DNA of 57,407 nucleotides from a bacterium (GTDB lineage Bacteria; Cyanobacteriota; Vampirovibrionia; Gastranaerophilales; Gastranaerophilaceae): positions 1 through 57,407 of the forward strand of contig JAFUEV010000025.1 of NCBI GenBank assembly GCA_017470245.1. The letters are read 5' to 3'. The translations under genes and the position numbers were made by a program. Shown here in pieces: positions 9,658 through 19,471 of the stretch (within the stretch, counting starts at the first letter, position 1; each line of letters opens with the position of its first letter). The notes under the pieces are model-generated. The model searched no databases and was not told the DNA's origin. It saw only the letters and a program-made list of their open reading frames with translations.

Positions 9658-10962
9658 ATGAGACAAATAGCTTTAATAAACCACGGATGCGCAAAAAATT
9701 TAATTGACTCTGAATTAATGCTCGGGAAATTAGCTGCAAACGGATATAAAATAACGTTGGATGAAACAAAAGCAGATATAGTCATAATAAACACTTGTTC
9801 TTTTATTCATGATGCGGAAAAAGAATCGGTTGCATCTATATTCAACATGATAAATGCAGGAAAGAAAGTAATTATAGCAGGCTGTTTGCCGCAAAAACAT
9901 AAAAAAGAACTGCAAGAACTAATACCGGAAGCACTTGCTTTTGTTGGAACTTCTGATATTGATAAAATAGTTGATGTAATAAAAAAAGTCACAAAAACAA
10001 AAGAAACAAGATACGAAGTAAATGAAAAACCCGATTATATTTATCCTGAAGACGTTCAACGCCAGCAAATAACAATGGGAGCAAGCTCTTATATCAAAAT
10101 AGCAGACGGTTGTGACTTTAACTGCGGTTATTGTATTATTCCGCAATTAAGAGGTAAATATCACTCAAGAACAATTGAAAATATAGTAAAAGAAGCAAAA
10201 GCGCTTGCAAAGAAAGGTGTAAGTGAAATTGTTTTAATTGCACAAGATACAACAAGCTACGGTAAAGATATATATGGTAAACCATCACTAAAAGAATTAC
10301 TTATAGAATTAAATAAAATTGAAAATTTAAGCTGGATACGCATAATGTATACGTATCCTTCTTTACTTGACGATGAACTTTTAATGGCAATAAACTCACT
10401 TGAAAAAGTAGTTAAATATATAGATGTTCCTTTACAGCATGTCAGCCAAAATATGCTTGAAGCAATGAACCGTCCGGTGATGGATAATAAAAAACTTATT
10501 AAAAAAATACGTAAACTTATTCCTAATGTAGCAATAAGAACAACTTTTATTGTCGGTTATCCCACAGAAACAGAAGAAGATTTTCAAGAATTGTACAACT
10601 TTATAAAAGAAATGAAGATAGATAAACTTGGAGTCTTTGAATTTTCAAAAGAAAAAAATACAAAAGCAGCAAAATTAAAACCGCAAATAACTGCTAAAGT
10701 TAAAAGACAAAGAAGAAAACAGTTAATGGAATTGCAGCAAAATGTTTCTCTTGAAAAAAATAAAAAGTTAATAGGAAAAAAGATAGAATGTATTGTTGAA
10801 GCAATAAATGATAAAGGCAATATTGTTGCAAGAACGTACAAAGATGCTCCGGAAGTTGACGGTTTAATCTATATAGATACAACAACTCCCGTTAACCCCG
10901 GTGATATAATCACCTGTAAAGTAACGGGAGCTGTTGAATATGATTTAACTGGAACTATATAG
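9658..10962 (+). CDS. rimO: Ribosomal protein S12 methylthiotransferase RimO
   Basis: RimO is a radical-SAM enzyme that adds a methylthio group to a conserved Asp of ribosomal protein S12. It has 434 residues. The N-terminal UPF0004 domain opens with INHGCAKNLIDSELMLG, with further cluster cysteines in NTCSFI and GCLPQ. The radical-SAM motif GCDFNCGYC gives C152, C156 and C159. A TRAM domain occupies the last 70 or so residues. INHGCAKN and the LRGKYHSR block point to RimO rather than the tRNA-modifying MiaB. The ATG follows the previous stop codon directly. Its 3' end overlaps the convergent gene at 10955 by eight bases. Confidence 0.96.
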   Translation: MRQIALINHGCAKNLIDSELMLGKLAANGYKITLDETKADIVIINTCSFIHDAEKESVASIFNMINAGKKVIIAGCLPQKHKKELQELIPEALAFVGTSDIDKIVDVIKKVTKTKETRYEVNEKPDYIYPEDVQRQQITMGASSYIKIADGCDFNCGYCIIPQLRGKYHSRTIENIVKEAKALAKKGVSEIVLIAQDTTSYGKDIYGKPSLKELLIELNKIENLSWIRIMYTYPSLLDDELLMAINSLEKVVKYIDVPLQHVSQNMLEAMNRPVMDNKKLIKKIRKLIPNVAIRTTFIVGYPTETEEDFQELYNFIKEMKIDKLGVFEFSKEKNTKAAKLKPQITAKVKRQRRKQLMELQQNVSLEKNKKLIGKKIECIVEAINDKGNIVARTYKDAPEVDGLIYIDTTTPVNPGDIITCKVTGAVEYDLTGTI

Positions 10963-12514
10963 CATCTTTAACTGATAATACAGATGTTTTCTTTCCTTGA
11001 TATTTTTTGATTCTTCTGTCTTTTGCTGCTTTCGGATATTTCTTTACGAAATCATCAATTACTTTACGTTCATTTTGAACATCTTTTTTAATATGATATA
11101 TTTCAGCAAGTTTTAGAATAATATCAATGTTATCCGGATATACTCTATTAAGTTCAATAAGTTTTGTTCTTGCCAAATCCAATCTGCCATGTCTTACATC
11201 TAAGAATGAATCTAACAATTGAGTATCAAAATCGGTTTTAATATGTTCTGCCATAGCTAAATGACTTGAAGATTGATCATATTCTCTTAATTTATAGTAG
11301 TTTGCAGCAAGATTATATAATACAACCTGTTGGTTCGGTAAATCCGTTGCAACTAAAGGAATGATATTATCTAAAATATAGTTTGAACGAGCATACTGTT
11401 TCTTATATGCATAATTTATTGCTAAATCAACCCAGTTAACGATGTTTGTTCTATCGTGTTGGAGTTCGCCCAATAATCTTTGGATTTCTCTTTCAAAGTT
11501 TTCACCGGGATATGCAGTGATAACTTCATGATATATCAAATTAGGATATTCTGATTCTTGAATAGGCATATCAATTACATCAGGAACCATTCTGTATAAA
11601 AGTCTTAATGTATTTAAGTCTCTATCGGTAATACCTTTTCTATATGAATCTTCATCATAAGCACGATCACCTCTGTGGAACATAACGTCAGCTTCATCAG
11701 CACTGTGACCGCCTAAACCTAATGCGTGACCAATTTGGTGTAATGCAACAGTATATAATTGATCCCAATTCATCGGATCACCATTTGAATTTGTTTTTCT
11801 TATAGAAATTTTCATATTTCTTAAAATGTCATTATCAACAATAGGTTCTGTTTGTGCTACTTTTGAAGGATCATAAGATGCTTGTCCATCAATAGAATCA
11901 ACAAAAATAAGGTTGATATTTGCATTACCGTTGGTTTCACTAAAACTGATTTCTCCGTTTGTAGTTGTTTGCCAATCTTGGAATGCAGCTTTAACTGTAT
12001 CAATATATTCTATAGGAACGCCATTACCACTTATTGAATATGTAATAGGATGTGAATTATTCCATCTTATTAATTGGTCAGAAAATAAAATATTATCTGC
12101 ATAATTAGGACCAACCTGTTGAACTAATTGACCACGCATATTTTCAAGTACATCTTCTGCCAATTGGCTTGCCTCATCACAATCCTCTAATTGTGAAATA
12201 TCATACAATTTCTTTTGAGTTTCGTATGTAGGCGGCATCTTTGAAAGCGTTAATGCTTGATAATATATTGGTTCATTTTCATAAGGTTTTGCATTAGCAA
12301 CCAACTCAAACATGTGTAATGCTTTATCATATCGTCCAAGTTCAAAATATTTTTTACCTTGACCGAACATGTAATCAGGCATTAACAATTTTAACCAGAA
12401 CCATACACCTAAAATTAACACCAAAAGAATAATAATAACAATCAGTGTAATTTTGGAACCTCGGTTTTCTTTTTCCTCATCATACTCTACAGTATTTTTT
12501 TCTTCGTTTGACAT
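10955..12514 (-). CDS. Membrane-anchored matrixin-like protein with TPR region, catalytic Glu replaced by Gln
   Basis: The protein has 519 residues. A charged N-terminal tail is followed by one membrane helix (about 24-45), a short TPR-like part (about 50-120), a matrixin-like zinc-protease domain (about 140-320), and then TPR-like helices to the end. The zinc motif reads H259-Q-I-G-H263-A-L-G-L-G-G-H270, with a likely Met-turn (ADVMFH). Active matrixins have HExGHxxGxxH. Here the general-base Glu is Gln (codon CAA), and the third His is one residue further away. The sequence therefore predicts zinc binding but weak or no peptidase activity. The bulk lies outside the cytoplasm. It follows scpB with a strong AAGGAG site and may share its transcript. 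Confidence 0.85.
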   Translation of the reverse strand: MSNEEKNTVEYDEEKENRGSKITLIVIIILLVLILGVWFWLKLLMPDYMFGQGKKYFELGRYDKALHMFELVANAKPYENEPIYYQALTLSKMPPTYETQKKLYDISQLEDCDEASQLAEDVLENMRGQLVQQVGPNYADNILFSDQLIRWNNSHPITYSISGNGVPIEYIDTVKAAFQDWQTTTNGEISFSETNGNANINLIFVDSIDGQASYDPSKVAQTEPIVDNDILRNMKISIRKTNSNGDPMNWDQLYTVALHQIGHALGLGGHSADEADVMFHRGDRAYDEDSYRKGITDRDLNTLRLLYRMVPDVIDMPIQESEYPNLIYHEVITAYPGENFEREIQRLLGELQHDRTNIVNWVDLAINYAYKKQYARSNYILDNIIPLVATDLPNQQVVLYNLAANYYKLREYDQSSSHLAMAEHIKTDFDTQLLDSFLDVRHGRLDLARTKLIELNRVYPDNIDIILKLAEIYHIKKDVQNERKVIDDFVKKYPKAAKDRRIKKYQGKKTSVLSVKDAI

Positions 12515-12527
12515 GTATTCTCCTTTA

Positions 12528-13043
12528 TTATTTATTTAATTCCAATAACTCGGATAATCTTTCAGTACCCATTTTGGATAAAATTTCAGAATTACCTTTT
12601 ATTTTAAAATATTCTGCAAATTTTGGCGTAGTTTTTAAGTTATATGAACGACCGTTTTTATCTTTTGTTTTACTTATTAATCCTTTATCCAATAATTCCT
12701 TAACGTGGTCATAAGCGGTTGCCCCTCTTAATTCTTTCAATTCTGCCTGTCTTAACGGTTGTTTTAAATATATAACTATTAAAGTTTTTAAAACTGCATT
12801 AGATATATCAACAGGACATAATTTTTCTACTATATCCATATATTCATCTTTTACCTGTAAAATATATCCGTTTTCATCATCGATTTCTAAAGCACCTTCT
12901 CTTGCGGAATAATCCATAATCAATTCAAGAATTGCTTCTTCCACTTCCGTTTCTTCAGCCCCAAGAATTTCTGAAATTTCTTTTAATTCAACGGCCCTGC
13001 CTGTTACAAATAATACAGCTTCTATTCTTGATTTTAGTTCCAT
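12528..13043 (-). CDS. scpB: Segregation and condensation protein B
   Basis: ScpB is the winged-helix dimer subunit of the SMC-ScpAB condensin that compacts and segregates chromosomes. It has 171 residues, typical of the family. The opening LKSRIEAVLFVTGRAVELKEI and the second winged helix with QAELKELRGATAYDHVKELLDKGLI plus the final KTTPKFAEYF block are characteristic. It lies eight bases after scpA with a GAGGAT ribosome site and completes the smc-scpA-scpB order. Confidence 0.95.
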   Translation of the reverse strand: MELKSRIEAVLFVTGRAVELKEISEILGAEETEVEEAILELIMDYSAREGALEIDDENGYILQVKDEYMDIVEKLCPVDISNAVLKTLIVIYLKQPLRQAELKELRGATAYDHVKELLDKGLISKTKDKNGRSYNLKTTPKFAEYFKIKGNSEILSKMGTERLSELLELNK

Positions 13044-13051
13044 ATTATCCT

Positions 13052-13924
13052 CTATGCCGTTATACTTTCTTCTATTTGCTCAGGTTTTGCTTTTACTACA
13101 TATAAATCAGAATAAAACTCCTCCTGTTCAATTTCAAATTCACTTTTTACGGATAAGAATAATAATGCTATATATGCGGTTATCTTATCCAAACCTAATA
13201 ATGTTAATGTATTAAGTTCAACCTTTTCTTCTTTTTCAAAAATTTTAGTCAAATTTTCATGCAATAATTTAACGCTTGATTCAATATACTCTTCCTGTGC
13301 AAGATTAATAATATCTTCATTTGACATTTTTTTATAATTACTTACACGTCTTTTTGCACGTTCTAATGAATTTTGAACAGATTGTTGCTTATCTAACTTT
13401 TCATAAAACTCAAGTTGCCTTATTAAATCTTTTAAAGTAACTATTCTGTTTCTGTTTTGTTTTACACTTGTTCTTCTTTGTATAATATCTTCAATAGGTA
13501 TAACATTACTCGGATAATAATCTTGATAATACAAGTCATCAGAAAATCTTGAATCATCACTATCATCATACTCCGGATTAACAGGTTCTTCCTGAATTTC
13601 AAACTGCATAGGATCTATACCTACAAGAACATTTGATTTCAATTTCAAAAGTACCGCAAGGAAGAATAAGGCTCTTCCGCTTAATCTTAAATTATTTGAT
13701 TTGCTTTCTGAAATATGCAGCATATATTTATCTGCAATATCTGCAATATCTATATTCCAAGGGTCAATTTTACCCTGTTTTGCCATTTGATAAAGTACTT
13801 CAAGACCATCTAATTCATCTGCAGGTTTATCCAAAATAGAATCAGGATTAAAACCCAAATTTTGTTCATTAAATTCGGCTGTTGAGTTTATATAAAAATT
13901 TTCTGCATTTTTTGGATTTAACAT
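13052..13924 (-). CDS. scpA: Segregation and condensation protein A
   Basis: ScpA is the kleisin that bridges the SMC heads and binds the ScpB dimer. It has 290 residues. The N-terminal helical SMC-neck-binding region reads LDGLEVLYQMAKQGKIDPWNIDIADIADKY in two overlapping blocks, and a C-terminal winged helix contains TLLGLDKITAYIALLFL. An acidic insertion lies between them (about residues 108-140, rich in Asp, Glu and Tyr). The first 30 residues before the kleisin core are low in complexity and may be disordered. It starts ten bases after smc ends. Confidence 0.94.
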   Translation of the reverse strand: MLNPKNAENFYINSTAEFNEQNLGFNPDSILDKPADELDGLEVLYQMAKQGKIDPWNIDIADIADKYMLHISESKSNNLRLSGRALFFLAVLLKLKSNVLVGIDPMQFEIQEEPVNPEYDDSDDSRFSDDLYYQDYYPSNVIPIEDIIQRRTSVKQNRNRIVTLKDLIRQLEFYEKLDKQQSVQNSLERAKRRVSNYKKMSNEDIINLAQEEYIESSVKLLHENLTKIFEKEEKVELNTLTLLGLDKITAYIALLFLSVKSEFEIEQEEFYSDLYVVKAKPEQIEESITA

Positions 13925-13934
13925 TAACTATTCC

Positions 13935-16900
13935 CTAATTTTTAATCCCTGTTACCAGAGTTTTTCCATGTTCTTTTTGAGTTACACCTATCGTTCTATC
14001 TGCAGATTTTATCATATTTTGTTTGTGAGTAACTACTATAAATTGCGTATTTTTTGCCTGTTCTTTTATAATTTCCGATAAACGATCCAAATTAAGTTCA
14101 TCCAAACTTGCATCTACCTCATCAAGAGCATAAAAAGGTGCAGGCAGATACTTTTGTATAGCAAATACAAAAGCAAGTGCGGTTAGCGATTTTTCACCGC
14201 CAGACATAGCACCTAATTTTTGTTTGGTTTTATCTCTTATTTGTGCATTAATCGTCAATCCGCCATCAAAAGGTTTTTCGGGATTTTCCAGCATTAAACT
14301 GCCCTCGCCTTCGGATAATTTCCCGAAAATTTCTTTAAAGTTTTCATTTATGTTATCGTATGTCTTCATAAATGTTTCTTTTTTAATCTGCTCATATCCG
14401 TTCATTTTTTCTAAAATCTGCTTGCGTTCATTCGTAAGAGTTTCTATTTGCTCTTTTTTCTCATCTTGTCTTGCTTTTACTTCGTCATATGTTTGAATAG
14501 CACGCATGTTGACGGGTTCCATTTCTTCCATTCGCTTTTGCAGCCTTTGGATTTTCCCCGTTATTTCCTCTGTTGAAATTTCAGTTGGTACAAGTAAATT
14601 AATATCAACCTGATTTGACTTTAATTCAGTCGTTATTTCTTCTAATTGAGGTTCAAGTTCACGTCTTCTTGCCTTAAATGCTTCAACCTGTTCCGATATT
14701 TTTTCAATTTCATTTGAAATTTTATTTTTATTTGTTTCTGCTGCAAGCATTTCTTCTTGTACAATATCTCTTTGTTTTTGAAGTTGTAAAAGTTTTTCTC
14801 CCAATGTTTTTATTTTTTCTTCGAGTTCTTGTGCTTTTACTTCTATTTCTTTTATTTCTTTAGCATATTGTGCTTTATCAACAGCACCGATTTCATTGTC
14901 TTTAATAAGTCTTTCAATCTGTTCTTCTTTTGCCTTAATTAAATCGTTATTAAAATCAATATCTCTATTGTACTCATTTATTTCATTATTAATTTTTAAA
15001 ACTTTATTTTGATAATCTTTTATTTGATTTTCTATTGCAGAAGTCATTTCCTTGAGTTTTTTCAACTCACCTTCTGTCATTTTACTTTCAATTTCAGCTA
15101 TTTTATCTTGAAGTTCAAGCATTTTGCCATTTAAATCAACCAATTTTTCTTCATATTTATCGAGTTTTTTCTCTATATTTTGGATTTTGGGTTCATTTTC
15201 TTTTATTATTTTGCTGCATTCTTCAATTTTTTGTTCGTTATTTTGAGAATTACTGTTTAAATTATTCAGCTCAATTTTTGCTCCGTTTAAAGCCGTCATT
15301 GTGTTTGAATAATTATCCCTTATTTTTTTCTGTTTGGTTTCGAGTTCTTCTCTTGTTCTTTCAAGATTAGAATACTGTTTTTGAAGTTCAGCAAATCTGG
15401 ACTTATATTTTGTAAGTTCTTCATCCTGATTTTGACTAAATTTTAATCCGGTATCACGTCTGTCACCGCCTGTAATAGCGCCTGATTTTTCAAACAAGCT
15501 GCCATCTAATGTAACTAAACGATACTTACCTATTAATCTCTTTGCGCTATCGTAATCTTCAACAATTAATGTTTCACCCAATGCATAATAGAAAGTATCA
15601 AGATATTTATCATCAAAATCTATAAGATTAATTGCAAAATCTATAACACCTTTTTCTTTTGGTATTCTAAGACTACCCGGGGCTTTTTTCATTCTATTGA
15701 GAGGTAAGAATGTTGCACTTCCAGCTCTTGCTGATTTTAAATACTCAATACAAGTTCTTGCAACATCTTCATCGTCAACAACGATATTCTTCATTCTACC
15801 GCCCATTGCAACTTCAAGTGCGGTTGAGTATTCTTTATCAACGCTACCAAGTTGTAACAAGGGAGCATGAACCCCTCTTATCTTTGCTTTTAATACAGAA
15901 TCAATTGCTCTGCCTAAATTTACTTCTTCATAAGCACTTTTCTGCGCTTCCATTGTTAATATTTTCTTTTGAGCAGCTTGTATGTCATACATTAAATCTG
16001 ATAATTCATTTTTATTTTTATCAAGATTATATACAACATTTTCCTGCGCCAATTTATAATCGGAAAGTTCTTTTGTAAGCTCTTCAACCTGTATCGTTAA
16101 TTTATCTTTATTATCACTATAATTGTTCTTAAATGCTGCAAGTTCATCTAAAGTTTTCTTTGCATTTTCAACATCTTTTTTTGAAGTTGCCAATTCTGTT
16201 TCCAATGGCAAAGTTTCATTTTTTATAGCCCATTCTTCTTCTTTTAATTTTTCAAGTTCTTTTCTTAGATTATTTCTTTCTTCTAACTGCTTATCCGCAT
16301 TTTTATTTAAACCTGAAACTTCCTCAAGTATTTTCTTTAATTCAGCCTCTTGTTTTTTAATTAATTCTTCTGTTTGAGCTATTTCGGCTTTCTTTTCTTC
16401 TATTTTTAATTTTATTTTTTCTATTTTTTCCTTATGAACATCTATACCGTTCTTAGAATTTTCTATTGTTTTTAAATTATCGTGGATAGTCTTTTCAACA
16501 GAGCTTATCGCCAAATTTTTTCTGGAAATTTGTCCTTTTAACTCCTCCAACTGTTTTTTTGTTTCAATTTGTTCGGCTTCACCATTATTTTTAACTAATT
16601 CCGAAACTTCGGCATATTTTTTCTTTATTTCTGCTAATGAAAGTTCAAGTTGTTTAAGGTTTTCTTCTTCTATTTTTTTCTTTTTATTAAATTCCAAAAT
16701 ATTTTGATGAGCTAATTCCAAATTACGTTTAATATCAAAGTATTTTACGGTTGTTATTTGACCTTCAAGTTGAAATTTTTCTGTTTTTAATTTCTGATAT
16801 TTTAAAGCCGTTTCTTTCTCTTGTTCTAAACGTTCTATCGAACCTTCAATTTCGGTCAATATAAGATTGGCTTTTTCAACACGTTCCTCAACAGTTAAAA

Positions 16901-17426
16901 GTTCTTCCTGAGCCTTATCAATTCTTCTGTTGAAATCGGCAATTCCTGCTATTTCATCAATTATTTTTCTTCTTTCTACATTAGAACAATTAACAATACT
17001 CATAACATCACTTTGCATAATAACGTTATAACTGTTAGGAGTTATACGATATTTTTCCAGTTTTGTGTGGATTTCAGTTAACGTTGAAACTTGTCCGTTC
17101 AAGTAATAAATACTGTTAAAGCCCTGCGAAGACTTCCTTATTTTTCTTGCAACACTAAGTTGTTCTTCCTCTTTATTATCAGGTTCAAAAACAACTTTAA
17201 CAAATGCTTCATTCTTCTTTGTGTGGGTTGAAATAAAATCCGATAACTGTTCTGTACGCAGATTTCTTGCACTTGCAAGCCCAAGTGCAAACAAAATACT
17301 ATCTATGATATTACTTTTCCCTGAACCGTTAGGACCTGCTACAGTTGTAAATCCTTTTAAAAACGGAATTGTAATATCATTGGCAAAAGATTTAAAGTTA
17401 TCTACTTCAAGTTCTTTTATGTACAT
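13935..17426 (-). CDS. smc: Chromosome segregation protein SMC
   Basis: This ATPase core of the bacterial condensin has 1163 residues. The N-terminal head has Walker A GPNGSGKS at residues 31-38. A long coiled coil follows, then a hinge near residues 500-660 (GVHAPLLQLGSVDKEYSTALE, and a Gly-rich GAITGGDRRDTG block), a returning coiled coil, and a C-terminal head with signature LGAMSGGEKSLTALAF and Walker B FYALDEVDASLDE. The length and symmetric coil-hinge-coil layout match SMC rather than RecN or SbcC. It heads the smc-scpA-scpB unit. No good Shine-Dalgarno precedes the ATG at 17426. Confidence 0.97.
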   Translation of the reverse strand: MYIKELEVDNFKSFANDITIPFLKGFTTVAGPNGSGKSNIIDSILFALGLASARNLRTEQLSDFISTHTKKNEAFVKVVFEPDNKEEEQLSVARKIRKSSQGFNSIYYLNGQVSTLTEIHTKLEKYRITPNSYNVIMQSDVMSIVNCSNVERRKIIDEIAGIADFNRRIDKAQEELLTVEERVEKANLILTEIEGSIERLEQEKETALKYQKLKTEKFQLEGQITTVKYFDIKRNLELAHQNILEFNKKKKIEEENLKQLELSLAEIKKKYAEVSELVKNNGEAEQIETKKQLEELKGQISRKNLAISSVEKTIHDNLKTIENSKNGIDVHKEKIEKIKLKIEEKKAEIAQTEELIKKQEAELKKILEEVSGLNKNADKQLEERNNLRKELEKLKEEEWAIKNETLPLETELATSKKDVENAKKTLDELAAFKNNYSDNKDKLTIQVEELTKELSDYKLAQENVVYNLDKNKNELSDLMYDIQAAQKKILTMEAQKSAYEEVNLGRAIDSVLKAKIRGVHAPLLQLGSVDKEYSTALEVAMGGRMKNIVVDDEDVARTCIEYLKSARAGSATFLPLNRMKKAPGSLRIPKEKGVIDFAINLIDFDDKYLDTFYYALGETLIVEDYDSAKRLIGKYRLVTLDGSLFEKSGAITGGDRRDTGLKFSQNQDEELTKYKSRFAELQKQYSNLERTREELETKQKKIRDNYSNTMTALNGAKIELNNLNSNSQNNEQKIEECSKIIKENEPKIQNIEKKLDKYEEKLVDLNGKMLELQDKIAEIESKMTEGELKKLKEMTSAIENQIKDYQNKVLKINNEINEYNRDIDFNNDLIKAKEEQIERLIKDNEIGAVDKAQYAKEIKEIEVKAQELEEKIKTLGEKLLQLQKQRDIVQEEMLAAETNKNKISNEIEKISEQVEAFKARRRELEPQLEEITTELKSNQVDINLLVPTEISTEEITGKIQRLQKRMEEMEPVNMRAIQTYDEVKARQDEKKEQIETLTNERKQILEKMNGYEQIKKETFMKTYDNINENFKEIFGKLSEGEGSLMLENPEKPFDGGLTINAQIRDKTKQKLGAMSGGEKSLTALAFVFAIQKYLPAPFYALDEVDASLDELNLDRLSEIIKEQAKNTQFIVVTHKQNMIKSADRTIGVTQKEHGKTLVTGIKN

Positions 17427-17443
17427 TCAGTTTGATGATACCC

Positions 17444-17455
17444 ATGTCTAGACAT
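17444..17455. repeat. 12-base perfect palindrome upstream of smc
   Basis: ATGTCTAGACAT is its own reverse complement and begins 18 bases upstream of the smc start codon, in the divergent smc-pilT intergenic region. It could be a dimeric repressor site. No binding protein can be named. Confidence 0.4.
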
Positions 17456-17522
17456 TTTATATTACACAACAAATACACGTAATAGTCAAAAACATTAAAT
17501 AATATTAAAAAATTACATTCGA

Positions 17523-17542
17523 TTTTACACGAAAGTGTAAAA
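17523..17542. repeat. 8-base inverted repeat with GAAA loop upstream of pilT
   Basis: TTTTACAC, a GAAA spacer and GTGTAAAA form a perfect inverted repeat 65 bases upstream of pilT. As DNA it could be an operator; as RNA it would be a GNRA-capped hairpin. It lacks the U-run of a terminator on either strand. Confidence 0.45.
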
Positions 17543-17607
17543 ACTTTGCCCAAAACCGCATAAGTAATATACTATTATTATATATATTCAATTGGTAGGA
17601 GAAAAAA

Positions 17608-18699
17608 ATGAGCGGATATACTATAGATTTGTTATTAAAAAAAGCCCATGAGCTTAATGCATCTGATGTTCACCTTATTGTTGGAGAAGTACCAGCTTTT
17701 CGTATTGACGGTAAAGTTATAAAATCAAAACTTGAACCCGTAACAGAAGAAGATATGCTTAAAGCTATAGATACAATGGCTCCGGTATCTATGAGAGATA
17801 ACATATTTAAATCGTATGATTCTGACTTTCCTTACGAAATAGAAGGAGTATCACGTTTCAGGGTCAATCTTGCAAAATCTTTCGGATATCATTCAATGAC
17901 AATTCGTCTTGTATCTTATGAAATTCCTACATTTGAGCAATTACAATTACCTAAAGCTATTGAGAAATTCACCTCTTTAGATAATGGTATTGTTCTTATA
18001 ACAGGGGTAGCTGGTTCAGGAAAATCTACAACAATTGCCTCTTTATTAAATCATATTAACAATACACAAAAAAAACATATTATTACTGTAGAAGATCCTA
18101 TTGAATATGTATATAAGAGTAATAAATCAATCTTTACGCAAAGACAAATAGGTATTGATACAGGATGTTTCTTAGACGGTTTAAAATTTGCCCTTAGACA
18201 AGACCCTGACGTTATATTAATCGGTGAAATAAGAGATATGGAAACTGTTGCGAGTGCGCTTCACGCAGCAGAAACAGGGCATCTTGTATTTGCAACATTA
18301 CATACTTTTAATGCAATTCAAACAATTAACCGTGTTTTAAGTTTCTTCCCTCCCGCAGAAAGAGAAGCAGTAAGACACCAATTTGCAGAAGTATTCAGAG
18401 GCTCTATTTCACAAAAATTACTTCCTAATGCAAAAGGAGAGGGAAGAATCCCTGCTATAGAATTGCTTTATTCAACACCAACAATTAAAGATTTTATTGT
18501 AAAAGATGAACTTGAAGAAATATATAAGCTTGTTAAAAAAGGTTCTTATAACGATATGATTACATTTAACATGTGTCTATATGAACTGTATAAAAAAGGA
18601 TTGATAACCAAAGAAGTTGCGCTTGAACATTCTGATTCTCCAAATGAGCTTTTACACTATATGAGAGGTGTATACTCAGGAAGCGAAGGCGGTTTATAA
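17608..18699 (+). CDS. pilT: Type IV pilus retraction ATPase PilT
   Basis: PilT is a hexameric ATPase that depolymerises the type IV pilus at the cytoplasmic face of the inner membrane, driving twitching motility and DNA uptake. It has 363 residues, the usual size. The N-terminal PAS-like part opens with DLLLKKAHELNASDVHL. Walker A is TGVAGSGKST at residues 132-141, the Asp box follows (EDPIEYV), Walker B is DPDVILIGEIRD, and the His box is TGHLVFATLHT. The ribosome site is AGGAG. No other pilus gene is in the window, so the pilus itself is inferred. PilU is the nearest alternative. Confidence 0.93.
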   Translation: MSGYTIDLLLKKAHELNASDVHLIVGEVPAFRIDGKVIKSKLEPVTEEDMLKAIDTMAPVSMRDNIFKSYDSDFPYEIEGVSRFRVNLAKSFGYHSMTIRLVSYEIPTFEQLQLPKAIEKFTSLDNGIVLITGVAGSGKSTTIASLLNHINNTQKKHIITVEDPIEYVYKSNKSIFTQRQIGIDTGCFLDGLKFALRQDPDVILIGEIRDMETVASALHAAETGHLVFATLHTFNAIQTINRVLSFFPPAEREAVRHQFAEVFRGSISQKLLPNAKGEGRIPAIELLYSTPTIKDFIVKDELEEIYKLVKKGSYNDMITFNMCLYELYKKGLITKEVALEHSDSPNELLHYMRGVYSGSEGGL

Positions 18700-18704
18700 C
18701 ATAA

Positions 18705-19469
18705 ATGAAAGAACAGTTTACAACTAATGTAATAAACCTTAAATCGTACAGCATAAGTGAATCTGACAAAATTATACTTATGTATTCAAAAGAAAAAGGA
18801 CTCATTAAAGGTATTGCAAAGGGTATAAAAAAGACTACAAGTAAACTTGGCGGCAGAATGGACTTACTTGTCGCAAATAAAATGATGCTAAACAAAGGCA
18901 GAAATCTTGATACTATTTGTCAGGCAGAAGCATTAAATACATTTTTTAACCTGAGAAGCGATATGAATAAACTGTTTTATGCAATGTATTGTTGCGAAAT
19001 AGTCACAAATTTTGGTATTGAAAATGACCCTAACAGTGAAGATATTTTCAATTTATTCTATACTTTTTTAGAAGAAATATCGCTTGCAAAATCAACTGAA
19101 GCAGCAATGCTTGATGTTATAAGATTTCAATTAAAAATAATGGAAATAACAGGTTATTCACTTGAATTAGATAATTGTGTAAAATGCCTAAATCCTCCGG
19201 ATAACGGAGAAATATTTTTTTCCGTTGAACATGGAGGCATCTTATGCAATCACTGTGCGGAAAATATAAACAAAAAAATTAAAATTCCTTATAAAATTGT
19301 GGAATTTTTAAATACTCTTTTAAAAGAAGATTTTACTACCCGTACAAAATATGACGAATTGGCAACCCAAAAGGTTTGCGATACTTGCATTAATCTTTTA
19401 AAAAATTATATAGAATATTATTCACCAAAACGATTTAAAACAACTCAAATACTGGAAAGCATAAGGTAA
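18705..19469 (+). CDS. recO: DNA repair protein RecO
   Basis: RecO helps load RecA onto SSB-coated single-stranded DNA in the RecFOR pathway. It has 254 residues. The N-terminal OB-fold contains VINLKSYSISESDKIILMYS and GLIKGIAKGIKK. A helical domain follows, with a zinc-finger-like set C-x2-C near residue 160 (NCVKCLNP) and C-x2-C near residue 181 (LCNHC). It begins five bases after pilT, so the two are probably co-transcribed. Confidence 0.92.
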   Translation: MKEQFTTNVINLKSYSISESDKIILMYSKEKGLIKGIAKGIKKTTSKLGGRMDLLVANKMMLNKGRNLDTICQAEALNTFFNLRSDMNKLFYAMYCCEIVTNFGIENDPNSEDIFNLFYTFLEEISLAKSTEAAMLDVIRFQLKIMEITGYSLELDNCVKCLNPPDNGEIFFSVEHGGILCNHCAENINKKIKIPYKIVEFLNTLLKEDFTTRTKYDELATQKVCDTCINLLKNYIEYYSPKRFKTTQILESIR

Positions 19470-19471
19470 AA

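Noticed and set aside
15710..16078. Plus-strand open frame of 122 codons opposite smc
   Set aside because: It lies wholly inside the conserved smc gene, has Leu/Gln/His-rich composition typical of antisense coiled-coil DNA, and lacks a ribosome site.
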